A stretch of DNA of 64,000 nt from an uncultured Acetatifactor sp. (GCA_910584375.1 CAJUAH010000009.1:1-64000), one strand, 5' to 3'; shown: positions 1 through 9,058, counted from the first letter of the stretch. The notes: generated by a model from the sequence alone, not told the origin. Made by a program: numbers and translations.

Positions 1-57
1 TGGGAGAGCGATACGTTCGCAACGTATAGGTCACGAGTTCGAGTCTCGCTATCTCCA
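1..57 (+). tRNA. tRNA-Ala (anticodon CGC), 5' part missing
   Basis: The 3' part of a tRNA. It shows the end of the D arm, a 5-bp anticodon stem (ATACG/CGTAT at 11-15 and 23-27) around loop TTCGCAA with anticodon CGC at 18-20, variable loop AGGTC, a T loop TTCGAGT and acceptor strand TATCTCC with discriminator A at 57. Position 70 would be U, which suits the G3:U70 identity pair of tRNA-Ala, although the 5' strand lies outside the window. CCA is not encoded. The first T-stem pair is an A-C mismatch. Confidence 0.8.
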
Positions 58-67
58 TTATTTTTTT

Positions 68-100
68 GCCTGTCTGCCGTTTGGGCACACGGGCTTTTTT
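68..100 (+). terminator. Intrinsic terminator after tRNA-Ala
   Basis: GCCTGTCTGCC pairs with GGGCACACGGGC around a short GTTT loop, with one mismatch and one G-T pair, and is followed by TTTTTT at 95-100. It lies 10 bases after the tRNA and ends its transcript. Confidence 0.75.
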
Positions 101-190
101 ATTTGGCGATTTCGGTTGACATTTGGATTTTTTATGGATTATACTGGCAGGAGGAAGGGCGCGGCAAATCCGCGCGGAAAAGAGGTACAT

Positions 191-1342
191 ATGGTTAAGC
201 AGGAGATATCCGAGATCAAGAAACTGTTCACGCAGAATAACTGTTCTGTTACACGCATATGCGGCTGCTATGTGGATGGGGAGAAAAATAAGAAGGCTCA
301 GTTTAAACAGGCTTTTCTGGCTCTGCCCGAGGAGGAAATGTTCAAGTATTTTGAGATTTTCAGAAAGACGCTGTCCGGCTCCATAGGACGCAATCTGCAT
401 ACGTTGGAGTTCCCTCTTAAAGCCGAGGAGGAGGGGGGCACACAGGAACTGCTGCTGCGGCTGCGGGACAGCAAGCTGAAAGACGACGATCTGCTGGATG
501 CTTTTTACACCAATATTATAGACTCCTATGAGTTTGTGGGCAACTATCTGATCCTGGTGATCCATGACGCCTACGACGTGCCCGGGCGGACCCGGGACGG
601 ACTGGAGATGGAGGACGCCTCGGATGAGGTCTATGAGTATATCATGGTCAGTATCTGTCCGGTCAATCTGTCCAAACCCGGCCTGTCCTATGACGCCCAG
701 GAGAACGGTTTCCATAACAGGATCCGGGACTGGGTGGTGGGCGCTCCCGACACCGGATTTCTGTTCCCCGCCTTCAATGACCGCAGCTCCGACCTTCACA
801 GCGTCCTCTACTATTCCAAGGACGCGGAAGAGCTGAAAGAGGCTTTTGTGGATCTGATTCTGGGCTGTCCCCTGCCGCTTTCCGCCGGGGGACAGAAGGA
901 GACCTTTCAGTTGTTGGTGGAGGAAACACTGGGGGAAACCTGCAGCGTGGAGGCGGTAAAAAATATTCACGAAAAGATTGCGGAGATGGTGGAGGATCAC
1001 AAGGAAGACGCCGCTCCTCTGGTTCTGGACAGAAACGAGGTCAAGACCGTATTCGCGGACAGCGGCGTAGCCAATGAGAAGATGGAAGTTTTCGATCAGT
1101 ACTATGACGCCGCCGCAGGGGATGACGCCCTGCTATATGTGAGTAATGTTTACAACAGCCGTTCTTTTGACGTCAAGACTCCCGAAGTCGTGGTGAAAGT
1201 CGATCCGGGACGCACGGATCTGATCTCCACCCGGGTCATAGACGGACGGGAATGCCTGGTCATCGAGCTGGGGGCAAATGTGGAAGTGAACGGTATCGCG
1301 GTGCGGGGCGGCATGAACGTCCAAAACGATGTGGAAAGCTGA
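191..1342 (+). CDS. DUF4317 family protein
   Basis: A 383-residue soluble protein recognised as DUF4317, a family of unknown function common in Clostridia. The N-terminus (MVKQEISEIKKLF) and the internal DAYDVPGRTRDG segment are typical. It has no signal peptide or membrane segment, and the C-terminal third is acidic. The reading frame extends upstream to a TTG at 116, but the ATG at 191 is preferred: it has AGAGG five bases upstream, and the family normally begins at this point. It stands alone after the tRNA terminator. No catalytic motif is visible, so no reaction is proposed. Confidence 0.8.
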   Translation: MVKQEISEIKKLFTQNNCSVTRICGCYVDGEKNKKAQFKQAFLALPEEEMFKYFEIFRKTLSGSIGRNLHTLEFPLKAEEEGGTQELLLRLRDSKLKDDDLLDAFYTNIIDSYEFVGNYLILVIHDAYDVPGRTRDGLEMEDASDEVYEYIMVSICPVNLSKPGLSYDAQENGFHNRIRDWVVGAPDTGFLFPAFNDRSSDLHSVLYYSKDAEELKEAFVDLILGCPLPLSAGGQKETFQLLVEETLGETCSVEAVKNIHEKIAEMVEDHKEDAAPLVLDRNEVKTVFADSGVANEKMEVFDQYYDAAAGDDALLYVSNVYNSRSFDVKTPEVVVKVDPGRTDLISTRVIDGRECLVIELGANVEVNGIAVRGGMNVQNDVES

Positions 1343-1379
1343 CATCGCTCAGACTTGTTTTCATCTTTTTACAGAAAAA

Positions 1380-2066
1380 TCATATGCAGAAAAAACCCCG
1401 TCCGCAGCAGCACATATTACAGATCATATTGGCCACACAGAGTTTCATACACATATTGCCGTCGCCCATGGTGGGATATCCGTATCCCGCCTGGCGCTGG
1501 CGGTACCAGCTGCCGCCGTTCTCCAGCGTCTGCAGCAGTTGTCTGTAGTCTCCGTTTCCCGGTTCCAGGGACGCGGCCTTTCTGGCGTGTTCCAGCGCCG
1601 CCACATTGTTGCCCAGACTGGAATGGGCAATGGCGCTGTAATAATACCATCTGGCGTTTCGTTCGCCGCTTTCCATCTGATCCAGCGTAGTCCGGGCCTC
1701 CCGGTAGTAGCCGTTGCGGATATAATTGCCCGCCGCCCGCAGATGGGGCTGCTCCTCATAACCGGTGTTCTGTCTCTGTCCGTATCCGTAAAAACCAAAG
1801 GGACCAAAGCCAAATCCGGCAAAGGGATCTTCCTCCCGACTGCCGCCGCTCTGCCCGTATCCCCCGGCATAACCCCCGGTCTTCTCTTTCATCACCTGCT
1901 GGTATGCCGCCTGGATCTCTTTAAATTTCTCCTCCGCCTGGGCTTTGTTGGGATTGTTCACATTGGCGTCCGGGTGATATTTTCGGCTCAAAGCGCGATA
2001 TGCTTTTTTGATCTCCTCTTCCGTGGCGCCGCGGGGCACCCCCAGCACCTGATAAGGGTCGCTCAT
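1380..2066 (-). CDS. J-domain (DnaJ-like) protein with TPR-like repeats
   Basis: 228 residues. Residues 3-60 form a J domain with the HPD motif at 31-33, the site that stimulates Hsp70 ATPase. A Gly/Phe/Tyr-rich linker (about 65-110) follows, then two TPR-like helical pairs (about 120-200). The tail is rich in cysteine (CMKLC then CNMCCC), which could bind metal or be acylated. It lacks the DnaJ zinc-finger and C-terminal client domains, so it is an accessory co-chaperone rather than DnaJ itself. Its ATG overlaps the stop of the DUF5685 gene by 4 bases, implying translational coupling and a shared role. Confidence 0.8.
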   Translation of the reverse strand: MSDPYQVLGVPRGATEEEIKKAYRALSRKYHPDANVNNPNKAQAEEKFKEIQAAYQQVMKEKTGGYAGGYGQSGGSREEDPFAGFGFGPFGFYGYGQRQNTGYEEQPHLRAAGNYIRNGYYREARTTLDQMESGERNARWYYYSAIAHSSLGNNVAALEHARKAASLEPGNGDYRQLLQTLENGGSWYRQRQAGYGYPTMGDGNMCMKLCVANMICNMCCCGRGFFCI

Positions 2067-2932
2067 ACTTGTTCTCCGTCTTTTATTTCTTTGTCTCCGC
2101 CTTCCGCCTTCTGCCGTCTTCTGTCACATACGATCTTGTAACGGCTCCATACGCCGGAATACAGGATATTGCGCAGAATCTCCACATTGTCCAATATGGG
2201 GAGCTGCTCGAACTCCCGGCAGCAGGCCGACATCATCATTGTCAGGATATCCTGACAGCTTTTCTCAAAGTCGGGAGCCTGATACCGATCCCGCAGAGGG
2301 TTGTAGCGGTTCTTTTTGATGTCTTCCTCCAGATCTTCATAGGCGTCCAGCAGATAGATAAATTTTCCCAGATAGAATCCGAAACGATACAAAGTCGCCG
2401 CCCACTCGTCCTCGCGGCAGGTTACGACCTGGGCCATGATCTGTCCAAAGCTGCCCGCCATCCGATCCAGGTCCGTCACTCCCTGTTCCTCCGCCTGGGA
2501 AAGTTTGTCCATGGAGGCGGCGATCTGCTCCAGCTTTTTGGCGTACCGCCGTCTGCTCTCCCCCGTCCTGCGCTCCAGAATCCGGGCCGTCAGCAGGCGC
2601 AGACGCTTTCCGTCGTCCTTCCAGTCGTCCAGACATTTGTACTGTGCCAACAGCATATTCATATCCGCCGCATATTCCGTCAGTTCGTTGCAGCGATACT
2701 CATGCTTTTTGCCCGGATGCATGACGCAGCGGCTTTTTCCGCAGACCGTCTCCGGCTCATAGAGTCCCGAGAGCAGCATCAGTACGAATGTCATATCATA
2801 GCTTAGAGTGGTCTGTCCCACTCTTCCGTATTTTTCCTTTAAGATCCGGCACAGACCGCAGTAATAGGAATGGTATATCTCCCACTCCCTGATGCGCAGT
2901 TCCGGTTGATTCACTACAATGTATCCAAACAT
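2063..2932 (-). CDS. DUF5685 family protein
   Basis: 289 residues, mostly helical, recognised as DUF5685. The N-terminal MFGYIVVNQPELR and the YYCGLC motif near residue 25 are characteristic. Further cysteines (VCGKSRC, HPGKKHEYRC) could form a metal or redox site together with CGLC. No signal peptide is seen. It is the middle gene of a three-gene set with a zinc-ribbon membrane protein upstream and a J-protein downstream, overlapping the latter by ATGA. A maturation or chaperone-linked role is an inference from context only. Confidence 0.7.
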   Translation of the reverse strand: MFGYIVVNQPELRIREWEIYHSYYCGLCRILKEKYGRVGQTTLSYDMTFVLMLLSGLYEPETVCGKSRCVMHPGKKHEYRCNELTEYAADMNMLLAQYKCLDDWKDDGKRLRLLTARILERRTGESRRRYAKKLEQIAASMDKLSQAEEQGVTDLDRMAGSFGQIMAQVVTCREDEWAATLYRFGFYLGKFIYLLDAYEDLEEDIKKNRYNPLRDRYQAPDFEKSCQDILTMMMSACCREFEQLPILDNVEILRNILYSGVWSRYKIVCDRRRQKAEGGDKEIKDGEQV

Positions 2933-2948
2933 AGGCGCGTCTCCCCGG

Positions 2949-3341
2949 TCAGGTCTTTTTGATAAACTCCGTGCCGCATTTCCTGCAGGTGATGGCGATG
3001 CGCCCTCTGTTTCTGGGAACGCGGATCTTCTGTCTGCAACTTGGGCATTTGTAGACGCGGTGCGTTTTATTCTGGGCGAGAGCCTGCTTTCTCCTCTGCC
3101 ATTTGGCCCGCAGTTTCCACTCCAGCCGCAGATATTTCTGATTCTCCGCCGCGCGTTTGCCGATCTGCCGGGAAAACATGCGGTAATATGTCAGCAGCAG
3201 GATCACCAGACCCAGCGTGGAAATAAAGGGGATCCTGAACAGGGACAGCACCAGACAGACCATCGCCAGTATCAGCATCACCTGTCCCAGCCTGTCGTTT
3301 CCGTATCTGCCCTGCATAAAGCGCATCATTTTCTCTCTCAT
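2949..3341 (-). CDS. Small membrane protein with C-terminal zinc ribbon
   Basis: 130 residues. Two closely spaced hydrophobic helices lie at about 18-35 and 38-55. A basic stretch (QIGKRAAENQKYLRLEWKLR) follows, then a zinc ribbon with CPSC near residue 98 and CRKCG near 120. The arrangement suggests a membrane-tethered cytoplasmic ribbon domain. It is the first gene of the minus-strand set with DUF5685 and the J-protein. Its ribosome site is weak, and translation could instead start four codons later. Function unknown. Confidence 0.65.
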   Translation of the reverse strand: MREKMMRFMQGRYGNDRLGQVMLILAMVCLVLSLFRIPFISTLGLVILLLTYYRMFSRQIGKRAAENQKYLRLEWKLRAKWQRRKQALAQNKTHRVYKCPSCRQKIRVPRNRGRIAITCRKCGTEFIKKT

Positions 3342-3463
3342 ACAGTCTTCACTTGCCTTCCGATTTTATCTTATGACAGCCATACATGCCGCCTTTCTAT
3401 CATCCTACGCTCAAATCCCGGCAAATACAATGTTTTCTTTCTAAACATTTCTAAAGAAAACAT

Positions 3464-3499
3464 AAAAAGCGCCACTATCGGTTTTGAGGATAGCGGCGC
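3464..3499 (-). terminator. Intrinsic terminator of rpsO-pnp
   Basis: On the minus strand GCGCCGCTATC pairs with GATAGTGGCGC around CTCAAAACC, followed by TTTTT. It lies 18 bases after the pnp stop. A second perfect inverted repeat, TGTTTTCTTT/AAAGAAAACA at 3431-3462, lies just beyond and may be a back-up terminator. Confidence 0.8.
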
Positions 3500-3516
3500 A
3501 TGCCTTTCTTATACGC

Positions 3517-5607
3517 TTAAGCCTGTGCGACGTCTTTCATGGAGAAACTGATACGTCCCATCTTGTCCTTGCCCAGACATACCACAGTGACTATGTCTCC
3601 CAGAGTCAGCACATCCTCCACGCGGTTGATCCTCTCTCTGGCAATCTTGGAGATATGAACCATCCCCTCCTTGCCGGGAGCGAACTCGATGAACGCGCCG
3701 AAATCCTTGATGCTGACTACCTTGCCCTTGAAGATCTGGCCCTCCTCAAAGTCCGTGACGATCATCTTGATCATCTCCACAGCCTTGTCCATCATATCCC
3801 TTTCGGTTCCGCATACGGATACCTTGCCGTCGTCGGTAATATCGATCTTGACGCCGGTGCGGGCAATGATCTCATTGATGGTCTTGCCTCTCTGTCCCAC
3901 CACGTCGCCGATCTTCTCCGGATCGATCTGGATGGAGATAATCTTGGGCGCGTAAGGGCCAACCTGCGGACGGGGCGCGGCAATAGCGGGTTTCATGCAA
4001 TTGTCCATGATAAACAGTCTGGCCTCACGGCAACGGGCGATAGCGCCCTCCACGATGGGTCTGGTCAGACCGTGGATCTTGATATCCATCTGGATCGCGG
4101 TGATACCCTCGGTTGTACCGGTCACCTTGAAATCCATATCTCCAAAGAAATCTTCCAGTCCCTGGATATCCGTCAGCAGCACGAAGTCGTCGTCCGTCTC
4201 ACCTGTCACCAGGCCGCAGGAGATACCTGCTACCATCTTCTTGATGGGCACGCCTGCCGCCATCAGGGACATACAGGAGGCGCAGGTGGATGCCATGGAA
4301 GTGGAGCCGTTGCTCTCAAAGGTCTCGGACACTGTACGAATAGCGTAAGGGAACTCCTCCTCGCTGGGCAGCACGGGTATCAATGCTCTCTCCGCCAGAG
4401 CGCCGTGACCGATCTCCCGGCGTCCCGGTCCTCTGGAGGGCTTGGTCTCGCCCACGGAATAGGAAGGGAAGTTATAGTGATGCATATATCTCTTGCTCAC
4501 CTCGTTCTCGTCCAGTCCGTCCAGTTTCTGCTGTTCGGACAGGGGAGCCAGCGTACAGACATTGCAGATCTGGGTCTGTCCCCGGGTGAACATGGCGGAG
4601 CCGTGTACCCTGGGAATCAGGTCTACCTCGGCGGCCAGAGGACGGATCTGGGTAATCTCGCGGCCGTCGGGGCGCTTGTGATCTTTCAGAATCATCTTGC
4701 GCACGGTCTTTTTCTCATACTGATATACAGCCTCGCCCAGGATAGCCAGCCATTCTTCGTTCTCGGCAAATGCCTCCTCGAGTTTGGCTGTGATCTGGCG
4801 GATATTCTCTTCCCGGGTCTGCTTGTCGTCGGTGAAGACGGCTACCTCCATCTCCTGGGGAGTAACGATCTTCATGATCTCGTCAAACATCTCCTGAGGG
4901 ATCGCGCAGCTGGTATAGCTGTGTTTGGGCTTGCCCACCTCGGCCACGATCTTATCGATAAAGGCGATGATGGTCTGATTGATCTCATGAGCCTTGTAGA
5001 TGGCCTCGATCATCTTTGCCTCGGGAATCTCATTGGCGCCCGCCTCGATCATGATAACCTTCTCGCGGGTAGAGGCCACGGTCAGGTTCAGATCCCCCTT
5101 CTTCCACTGCTCCTGGGAAGGATTGATCACCAGTTCGCCGTCAATCATGCCCACCTGGGTCATGGCGCAGGGACCGTCAAAAGGAATATCGGATATACAG
5201 GTGGCGATAGCCGCTCCCAGCATGGCCACCAGCTCGGGACGGCACTCCGGATCCACACTCATGACCATGTTGTTCAGTGTCACGTCATTGCGGTAATCCT
5301 TGGGAAACAGAGGACGCATGGGCCTGTCGATGACACGGCTGGTCAGCACCGCGTTCTCGCTGGCCTTGCCCTCTCTCTTGTTAAATCCTCCCGGGATCTT
5401 GCCCACAGAGTACAGTTTCTCCTCAAATTCCACGCTCAGGGGGAAGAAATCAATGCCCTCCCTGGGCTTTTCCGACGCCGTAGCGCAGCTCAGCACCGTT
5501 GTCTCTCCATAGTGCATAAACGCACAGCCGTTAGCCTGTTTGCCCACTCTGTTGATATCCACCGTGAGAGTGCGGCCGGCCAGTTCCATTGAATACGAAT
5601 TATACAT
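3517..5607 (-). CDS. pnp: Polyribonucleotide nucleotidyltransferase (PNPase)
   Basis: 696 residues, the usual length. PNPase degrades RNA 3' to 5' using phosphate and acts in mRNA decay. Two RNase PH-like domains (about 5-230 and 310-540) are separated by an all-helical linker. A KH domain with GQRG (GDVVGQRGKTINEI) and a C-terminal S1 domain (residues about 620-690, GKVVSIKDFGAFIEF) follow. The start MYNSYSMELAGR has GGAGG upstream. It lies directly after rpsO, the standard arrangement in Firmicutes, where the two are co-transcribed, although a terminator-like hairpin separates them here. Confidence 0.98.
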   Translation of the reverse strand: MYNSYSMELAGRTLTVDINRVGKQANGCAFMHYGETTVLSCATASEKPREGIDFFPLSVEFEEKLYSVGKIPGGFNKREGKASENAVLTSRVIDRPMRPLFPKDYRNDVTLNNMVMSVDPECRPELVAMLGAAIATCISDIPFDGPCAMTQVGMIDGELVINPSQEQWKKGDLNLTVASTREKVIMIEAGANEIPEAKMIEAIYKAHEINQTIIAFIDKIVAEVGKPKHSYTSCAIPQEMFDEIMKIVTPQEMEVAVFTDDKQTREENIRQITAKLEEAFAENEEWLAILGEAVYQYEKKTVRKMILKDHKRPDGREITQIRPLAAEVDLIPRVHGSAMFTRGQTQICNVCTLAPLSEQQKLDGLDENEVSKRYMHHYNFPSYSVGETKPSRGPGRREIGHGALAERALIPVLPSEEEFPYAIRTVSETFESNGSTSMASTCASCMSLMAAGVPIKKMVAGISCGLVTGETDDDFVLLTDIQGLEDFFGDMDFKVTGTTEGITAIQMDIKIHGLTRPIVEGAIARCREARLFIMDNCMKPAIAAPRPQVGPYAPKIISIQIDPEKIGDVVGQRGKTINEIIARTGVKIDITDDGKVSVCGTERDMMDKAVEMIKMIVTDFEEGQIFKGKVVSIKDFGAFIEFAPGKEGMVHISKIARERINRVEDVLTLGDIVTVVCLGKDKMGRISFSMKDVAQA

Positions 5608-5644
5608 TTTCAGCCTCCATTTTTCTATGGTAATCTTCTATGGC

Positions 5645-5683
5645 AAAAAGGCGGAGTGCCGTATCCGGCTGCTGCTCCGCCTT
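5645..5683 (-). terminator. Hairpin between rpsO and pnp
   Basis: On the minus strand AAGGCGGAG pairs with CTCCGCCTT across an 18-base loop, followed by TTT. It begins 10 bases after the rpsO stop. It may terminate a share of transcripts so that rpsO is made in excess of pnp, or serve as an RNase III processing site as known for rpsO-pnp elsewhere. Confidence 0.65.
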
Positions 5684-5692
5684 CCCAAATTC

Positions 5693-5959
5693 TTACTTTC
5701 TCAGACCTAACCTGTCGATCAACGCACGGTATCTCTCGATATCCTTGCTCTTCAAATAAGCCAGCAAACCACGTCTCTGACCAACCAGTTTCAACAGCCC
5801 TCTGTTGGAATGGTGATCCTTGGGATTGGCCTTCATATGCTCGGTCAACTCTTTGATCCTCTCAGTCAGAACTGCGACCTGCACCTCCGGTGAACCGGTA
5901 TCGCCGGGTGTTCTCGCATATTCATTGATGATTGCGGTTTTTTTCTCCTTAGAAATCAT
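5693..5959 (-). CDS. rpsO: 30S ribosomal protein S15
   Basis: 88 residues, the normal size of S15, which binds the 16S rRNA central domain early in 30S assembly. Family signatures include ARTPGDTGSPEVQVA and HHSNRGLLKLVGQRRGLLAYL. The frame is open further upstream, but the start MISKEKK is chosen because GGAGG lies eight bases before it and S15 begins there. First gene of the rpsO-pnp unit. Confidence 0.98.
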   Translation of the reverse strand: MISKEKKTAIINEYARTPGDTGSPEVQVAVLTERIKELTEHMKANPKDHHSNRGLLKLVGQRRGLLAYLKSKDIERYRALIDRLGLRK

Positions 5960-6049
5960 ATCTTCTTCCTCCATATTCTTATACCTACCGCACACTAAGA
6001 CCGGGCCGGAGTGTCCCGTATCTGAGTGTCGGCGAACTCATACCGATAT

Positions 6050-6078
6050 AGAATAGCATATCCTGCGGCATTTGTAAA
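6050..6078 (-). promoter_or_regulatory. rpsO promoter
   Basis: Minus strand: -35 TTTACA (6073-6078), a 17-base spacer and -10 TATTCT (6050-6055), with an extended TGC just before the -10. It leaves a leader of roughly 80 bases before rpsO. Confidence 0.65.
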
Positions 6079-6097
6079 CACCCAATTTACATTTTCA

Positions 6098-7147
6098 TCA
6101 GTCTCGCAGTATCCTCACATATTTTACCGGGGTCCGGTAATTGTATTTGTTGATCCTGATACCGCTCTTGGGGTTGCTGGCGCTGATCACCTTTCCGCCC
6201 CCTATATATATGGCCACATGGTTAATGGTGCCGCTGCTGTTGGCATAGAACACCAGGTCGCCGGGCTGTATGTCGGAATAGGAGATCTTGGTTCCCTCGT
6301 TGGCCTGGGCCCGTGAGCTGTGGCTTAAGGAGATACCGAAGTTCTTGTACACGCCCATTACAAATCCCGAACAGTCCGTACCTTTGGTCAGGCTGGTGCC
6401 GCCCCATACATAGGGGTTACCCAGAAACTGCTTGGCGTACTCCACCAGATCCACCCTGAGATCGGATATACCCTGTCCGTACAGCAGCTCCGCCATCGTG
6501 ACAGCGGTGTCCAGCCGCTCCTCCACATGGGAAAATTCTGCGGACACGTACAGGTTGTCCCCATCTATGTCCACCTCGTACCAGCCCTCCAGAGTTGCTA
6601 CATAATCCATCTCCTCATGCTCCGGCACCTGGGTGTATACGGCTCCGTCCGTGCTGGCCTCATCCCGCACCCGCAGGCCGTCCGTATCCGCCACCACCAC
6701 GGTACGCACCAGATCGTTGGCCCGCAGTTTGGCCTCCGGCCCCATCAGCAGAAATTCCGTACTCACATAGCCGTCCACCTCGCCGGACTTGATGTGCGCC
6801 CATCCGATGTCCGAAAACACCTCCAGCACCTCGCAGGCCGAACCCTTGGGCATCTTTCCCACCACCTTGCCGCTGGTGGACGCCTCGGCCCGCACGTTCA
6901 GATTGCCCGATTCCACATTGGCGATACCGATATTGGTATAGCCCCAGGATGCTCCCTGGGCCTCCTGGGCCGCCGCTATGTACTCCTCTTCCGTGAGGGA
7001 TACATCGATCATGGACGCAATACCCGCCTGCTGCAGTACATCCCTGGCGCTGCCGCTCTCCGACGCCTGTACGTTCATCGGCAGCAGCAGACAGGCCGCC
7101 AGGCAGGCGCTTACAGTCATTCTTACCATCTTTTTTCTTTTCAGCAT
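6098..7147 (-). CDS. Secreted SH3-domain NlpC/P60 cell-wall endopeptidase
   Basis: 349 residues from MLKRKK. A signal peptide covers about 1-28 (KRKK, hydrophobic core, VQA-SE). Two bacterial SH3 domains follow (about 75-135 and 148-205), then a C-terminal NlpC/P60 cysteine peptidase with catalytic Cys259 in DCSGF, His310 in NHVAIYIG and Asn325 as the likely third residue. Such enzymes cut D-Glu-to-diamino acid bonds in peptidoglycan stem peptides. The frame extends 20 codons upstream, but AGAGGAAGAC before this ATG decides the start. It is monocistronic. A WalR-like box lies in its leader, fitting control by wall homeostasis. Confidence 0.9.
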   Translation of the reverse strand: MLKRKKMVRMTVSACLAACLLLPMNVQASESGSARDVLQQAGIASMIDVSLTEEEYIAAAQEAQGASWGYTNIGIANVESGNLNVRAEASTSGKVVGKMPKGSACEVLEVFSDIGWAHIKSGEVDGYVSTEFLLMGPEAKLRANDLVRTVVVADTDGLRVRDEASTDGAVYTQVPEHEEMDYVATLEGWYEVDIDGDNLYVSAEFSHVEERLDTAVTMAELLYGQGISDLRVDLVEYAKQFLGNPYVWGGTSLTKGTDCSGFVMGVYKNFGISLSHSSRAQANEGTKISYSDIQPGDLVFYANSSGTINHVAIYIGGGKVISASNPKSGIRINKYNYRTPVKYVRILRD

Positions 7148-7196
7148 GTCTTCCTCTTTTCGCATTTTGAAAATCTTGCAAACCGTTTTCAAACTG

Positions 7197-7222
7197 GTTA
7201 CATTCATTACAAACTTGTTACA
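7197..7222 (-). promoter_or_regulatory. WalR-like direct-repeat box
   Basis: Minus strand TGTAAC-AAGTT-TGTAAT (7206-7222) matches the WalR consensus TGTWAH-N5-TGTWAH, with a third TGTAAC three bases further on (7197-7202). It lies downstream of the -10 element, where a bound regulator would be expected to repress. Confidence 0.5.
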
Positions 7223-7240
7223 AATTTATTAACTGTTTGC

Positions 7241-7270
7241 ATTATAAACTCATTTCTGCCCGTTTGTCAA
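7241..7270 (-). promoter_or_regulatory. Promoter of NlpC/P60 gene
   Basis: Perfect consensus hexamers on the minus strand: TTGACA (7265-7270), an 18-base spacer and TATAAT (7241-7246). The start codon is about 95 bases downstream, leaving a leader that holds the TGTAA repeats. Confidence 0.8.
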
Positions 7271-7310
7271 CAGTTTCCGCGAATTTCCTTGTTTTTCCTG
7301 CAAAAAGCAA

Positions 7311-8942
7311 TCAGACGTTTTCCTCGTCCCGGATCGCAAAAGCGATATTGGTGGCGTGATCCGCCACTCTCTCCAGACCGGAGACAATATCGGAGAAGAT
7401 CATGCCCGCCTCGGGAGTGCACTCTCCCCTGGCCAGACGCTCCACATGGCGCTGCTGCAGCTCCCTCTCCTTGTTGTCCACCTTCTCCTCCAGCACGATC
7501 ACCTCGTTCATATGGCGGTCGTCGCTCTTGGCGAACATCTCTATGGCATACTGAATGATGGTATTCACCATATCCAGCATCTCGCCCAGCTCCCGCTGGG
7601 CCTCCTTGCTGATCTGTACGTCCCCCTCCCGGCGCTGTCTCGCGGCGTCCGCCACATTCTCCGCGTGGTCGCCTATGCGCTCGATGTCGTTGACCACATG
7701 GAACAGCGCGCCCAGGCTCTTCAAGTCCTCGATGGGCAGCGTGGTCTGGTTGATCTTGACCAGATAGTTTGTGATGGCATGGTTCAGGAAGTTGATATTT
7801 TTCTCCACCTCATAGACTTCCTCTATATCCTCCTCGTCCAGCGTGATCAGCGCGTTCATGGCGCGGTTTAGATTCTCGCTGGCCAGGGACGCCATGCGGT
7901 CCAGCTCCTTGATCACCTCAACCACCGCCGTAGCCGGGTTGAACACCACTTTCTCGCCTATGTAGTTCAACTGGTAGCTCTCTCTGTAGCCCACCTTTTT
8001 GTCCTCTCCCGGCACGGTGACGCTGGCCAGTTTCACGATGGCTCCCGAGAAAGGGAACAGCACGATCACCTGGAACACTTTTATGATTGTGTGGGCGTTG
8101 GCCACAAATCTTCCGTTGTCCGCGGAGATGGACTGTATCATATGAATAATGGGCTCCCTGGCAAAAAACAGGATCACATAGATCAGCGCCGTTCCCAGGA
8201 CATTGAACCAGAAGTGGATCAGAGCCGCCCGCTTGGCGTCCTTTTTTCCCGGCAGGGAGGCGATCAGCGCCGTGGCGCAGGCGCCGATATTGCAGCCCAG
8301 AATGATATACAGACATATCCCCAGATCCAGAAAACCCTGATTGGCCAGCAGCAGAACAATGCTGACCGTGACAGATGAACTCTGGATTACCGCCGTCAGA
8401 ACAGTGCCCACCAGCGTGGCAAACAGCGGATTTTTCAGGGATTTCATCAGCTCCACCACTTCCGGCACATTCTTCATCTCCGCCATGCCGCTTGACATGG
8501 TGCTGAGTCCGGTGAACAGGATGCCGAATCCCACGATCACCTCTGCGAATTTCCTGACTTTTTCCTTTTTGCTGAACATCATGACCAGCACGCCGCACAG
8601 CAGGATTACCGGCGCCGCGGCTGAAAGATTGAGGGATACCAGCTGGGAGGTAATGGTGGTGCCGATGTTGGCTCCAAAGATTACGCCCGCCGCCTGATAC
8701 AGATTCATAAGTCCGGAATTGACAAAACTGACCACCATCGCCGTACAGGCCGAGGAGGACTGAATGATCCCGGTAAAAACAATACCCACCAGCATACCGG
8801 TGAAACGGTTGGTGGTAAATATCTCCAATATACGGCGCAGCCTGGCGCCCGCAACTTTCTCTATGGAATCGCTCATCAGATCCATGCCGAACAGAAAAAG
8901 CCCCAGACCGCCGGCCAGCGACAGCAAAATGCGTACGTTCAT
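7311..8942 (-). CDS. Na/Pi-cotransporter II-related protein with PhoU-like tail
   Basis: 543 residues. The N-terminal 310 or so residues hold about eight membrane segments in two inverted repeats. Each repeat carries a QSSS motif (GIIQSSSACTAM and AVIQSSSVTVSI), the hallmark of the SLC34/NptA sodium-phosphate family. Residues about 345-540 are helical and PhoU-like, a common fusion in Firmicutes thought to sense or regulate phosphate flux. It sits in the cytoplasmic membrane with the PhoU part inside. Single gene with its own promoter; no pst genes nearby. Substrate assigned from family only. Confidence 0.88.
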   Translation of the reverse strand: MNVRILLSLAGGLGLFLFGMDLMSDSIEKVAGARLRRILEIFTTNRFTGMLVGIVFTGIIQSSSACTAMVVSFVNSGLMNLYQAAGVIFGANIGTTITSQLVSLNLSAAAPVILLCGVLVMMFSKKEKVRKFAEVIVGFGILFTGLSTMSSGMAEMKNVPEVVELMKSLKNPLFATLVGTVLTAVIQSSSVTVSIVLLLANQGFLDLGICLYIILGCNIGACATALIASLPGKKDAKRAALIHFWFNVLGTALIYVILFFAREPIIHMIQSISADNGRFVANAHTIIKVFQVIVLFPFSGAIVKLASVTVPGEDKKVGYRESYQLNYIGEKVVFNPATAVVEVIKELDRMASLASENLNRAMNALITLDEEDIEEVYEVEKNINFLNHAITNYLVKINQTTLPIEDLKSLGALFHVVNDIERIGDHAENVADAARQRREGDVQISKEAQRELGEMLDMVNTIIQYAIEMFAKSDDRHMNEVIVLEEKVDNKERELQQRHVERLARGECTPEAGMIFSDIVSGLERVADHATNIAFAIRDEENV

Positions 8943-9011
8943 ATATTTGTTCCCTTCATTCGTATCAAAATCCTGTTTTCCCCGTGATCAAATAGAAACA
9001 CATACGATTTC

Positions 9012-9040
9012 ATTTTAAGGGATAATATGAAAACTGGCAA
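9012..9040 (-). promoter_or_regulatory. Promoter of Na/Pi transporter gene
   Basis: Minus strand TTGCCA (9035-9040), a 17-base spacer and TAAAAT (9012-9017), about 70 bases before the start codon. Confidence 0.55.
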
Positions 9041-9058
9041 CCTGTTTTTTATAATTTT

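Noticed and set aside
3484..5592. A 702-codon plus-strand open frame opposite pnp
   Set aside because: It is the mirror of the PNPase gene, His/Leu-rich without a ribosome site; pnp on the minus strand is unmistakable.
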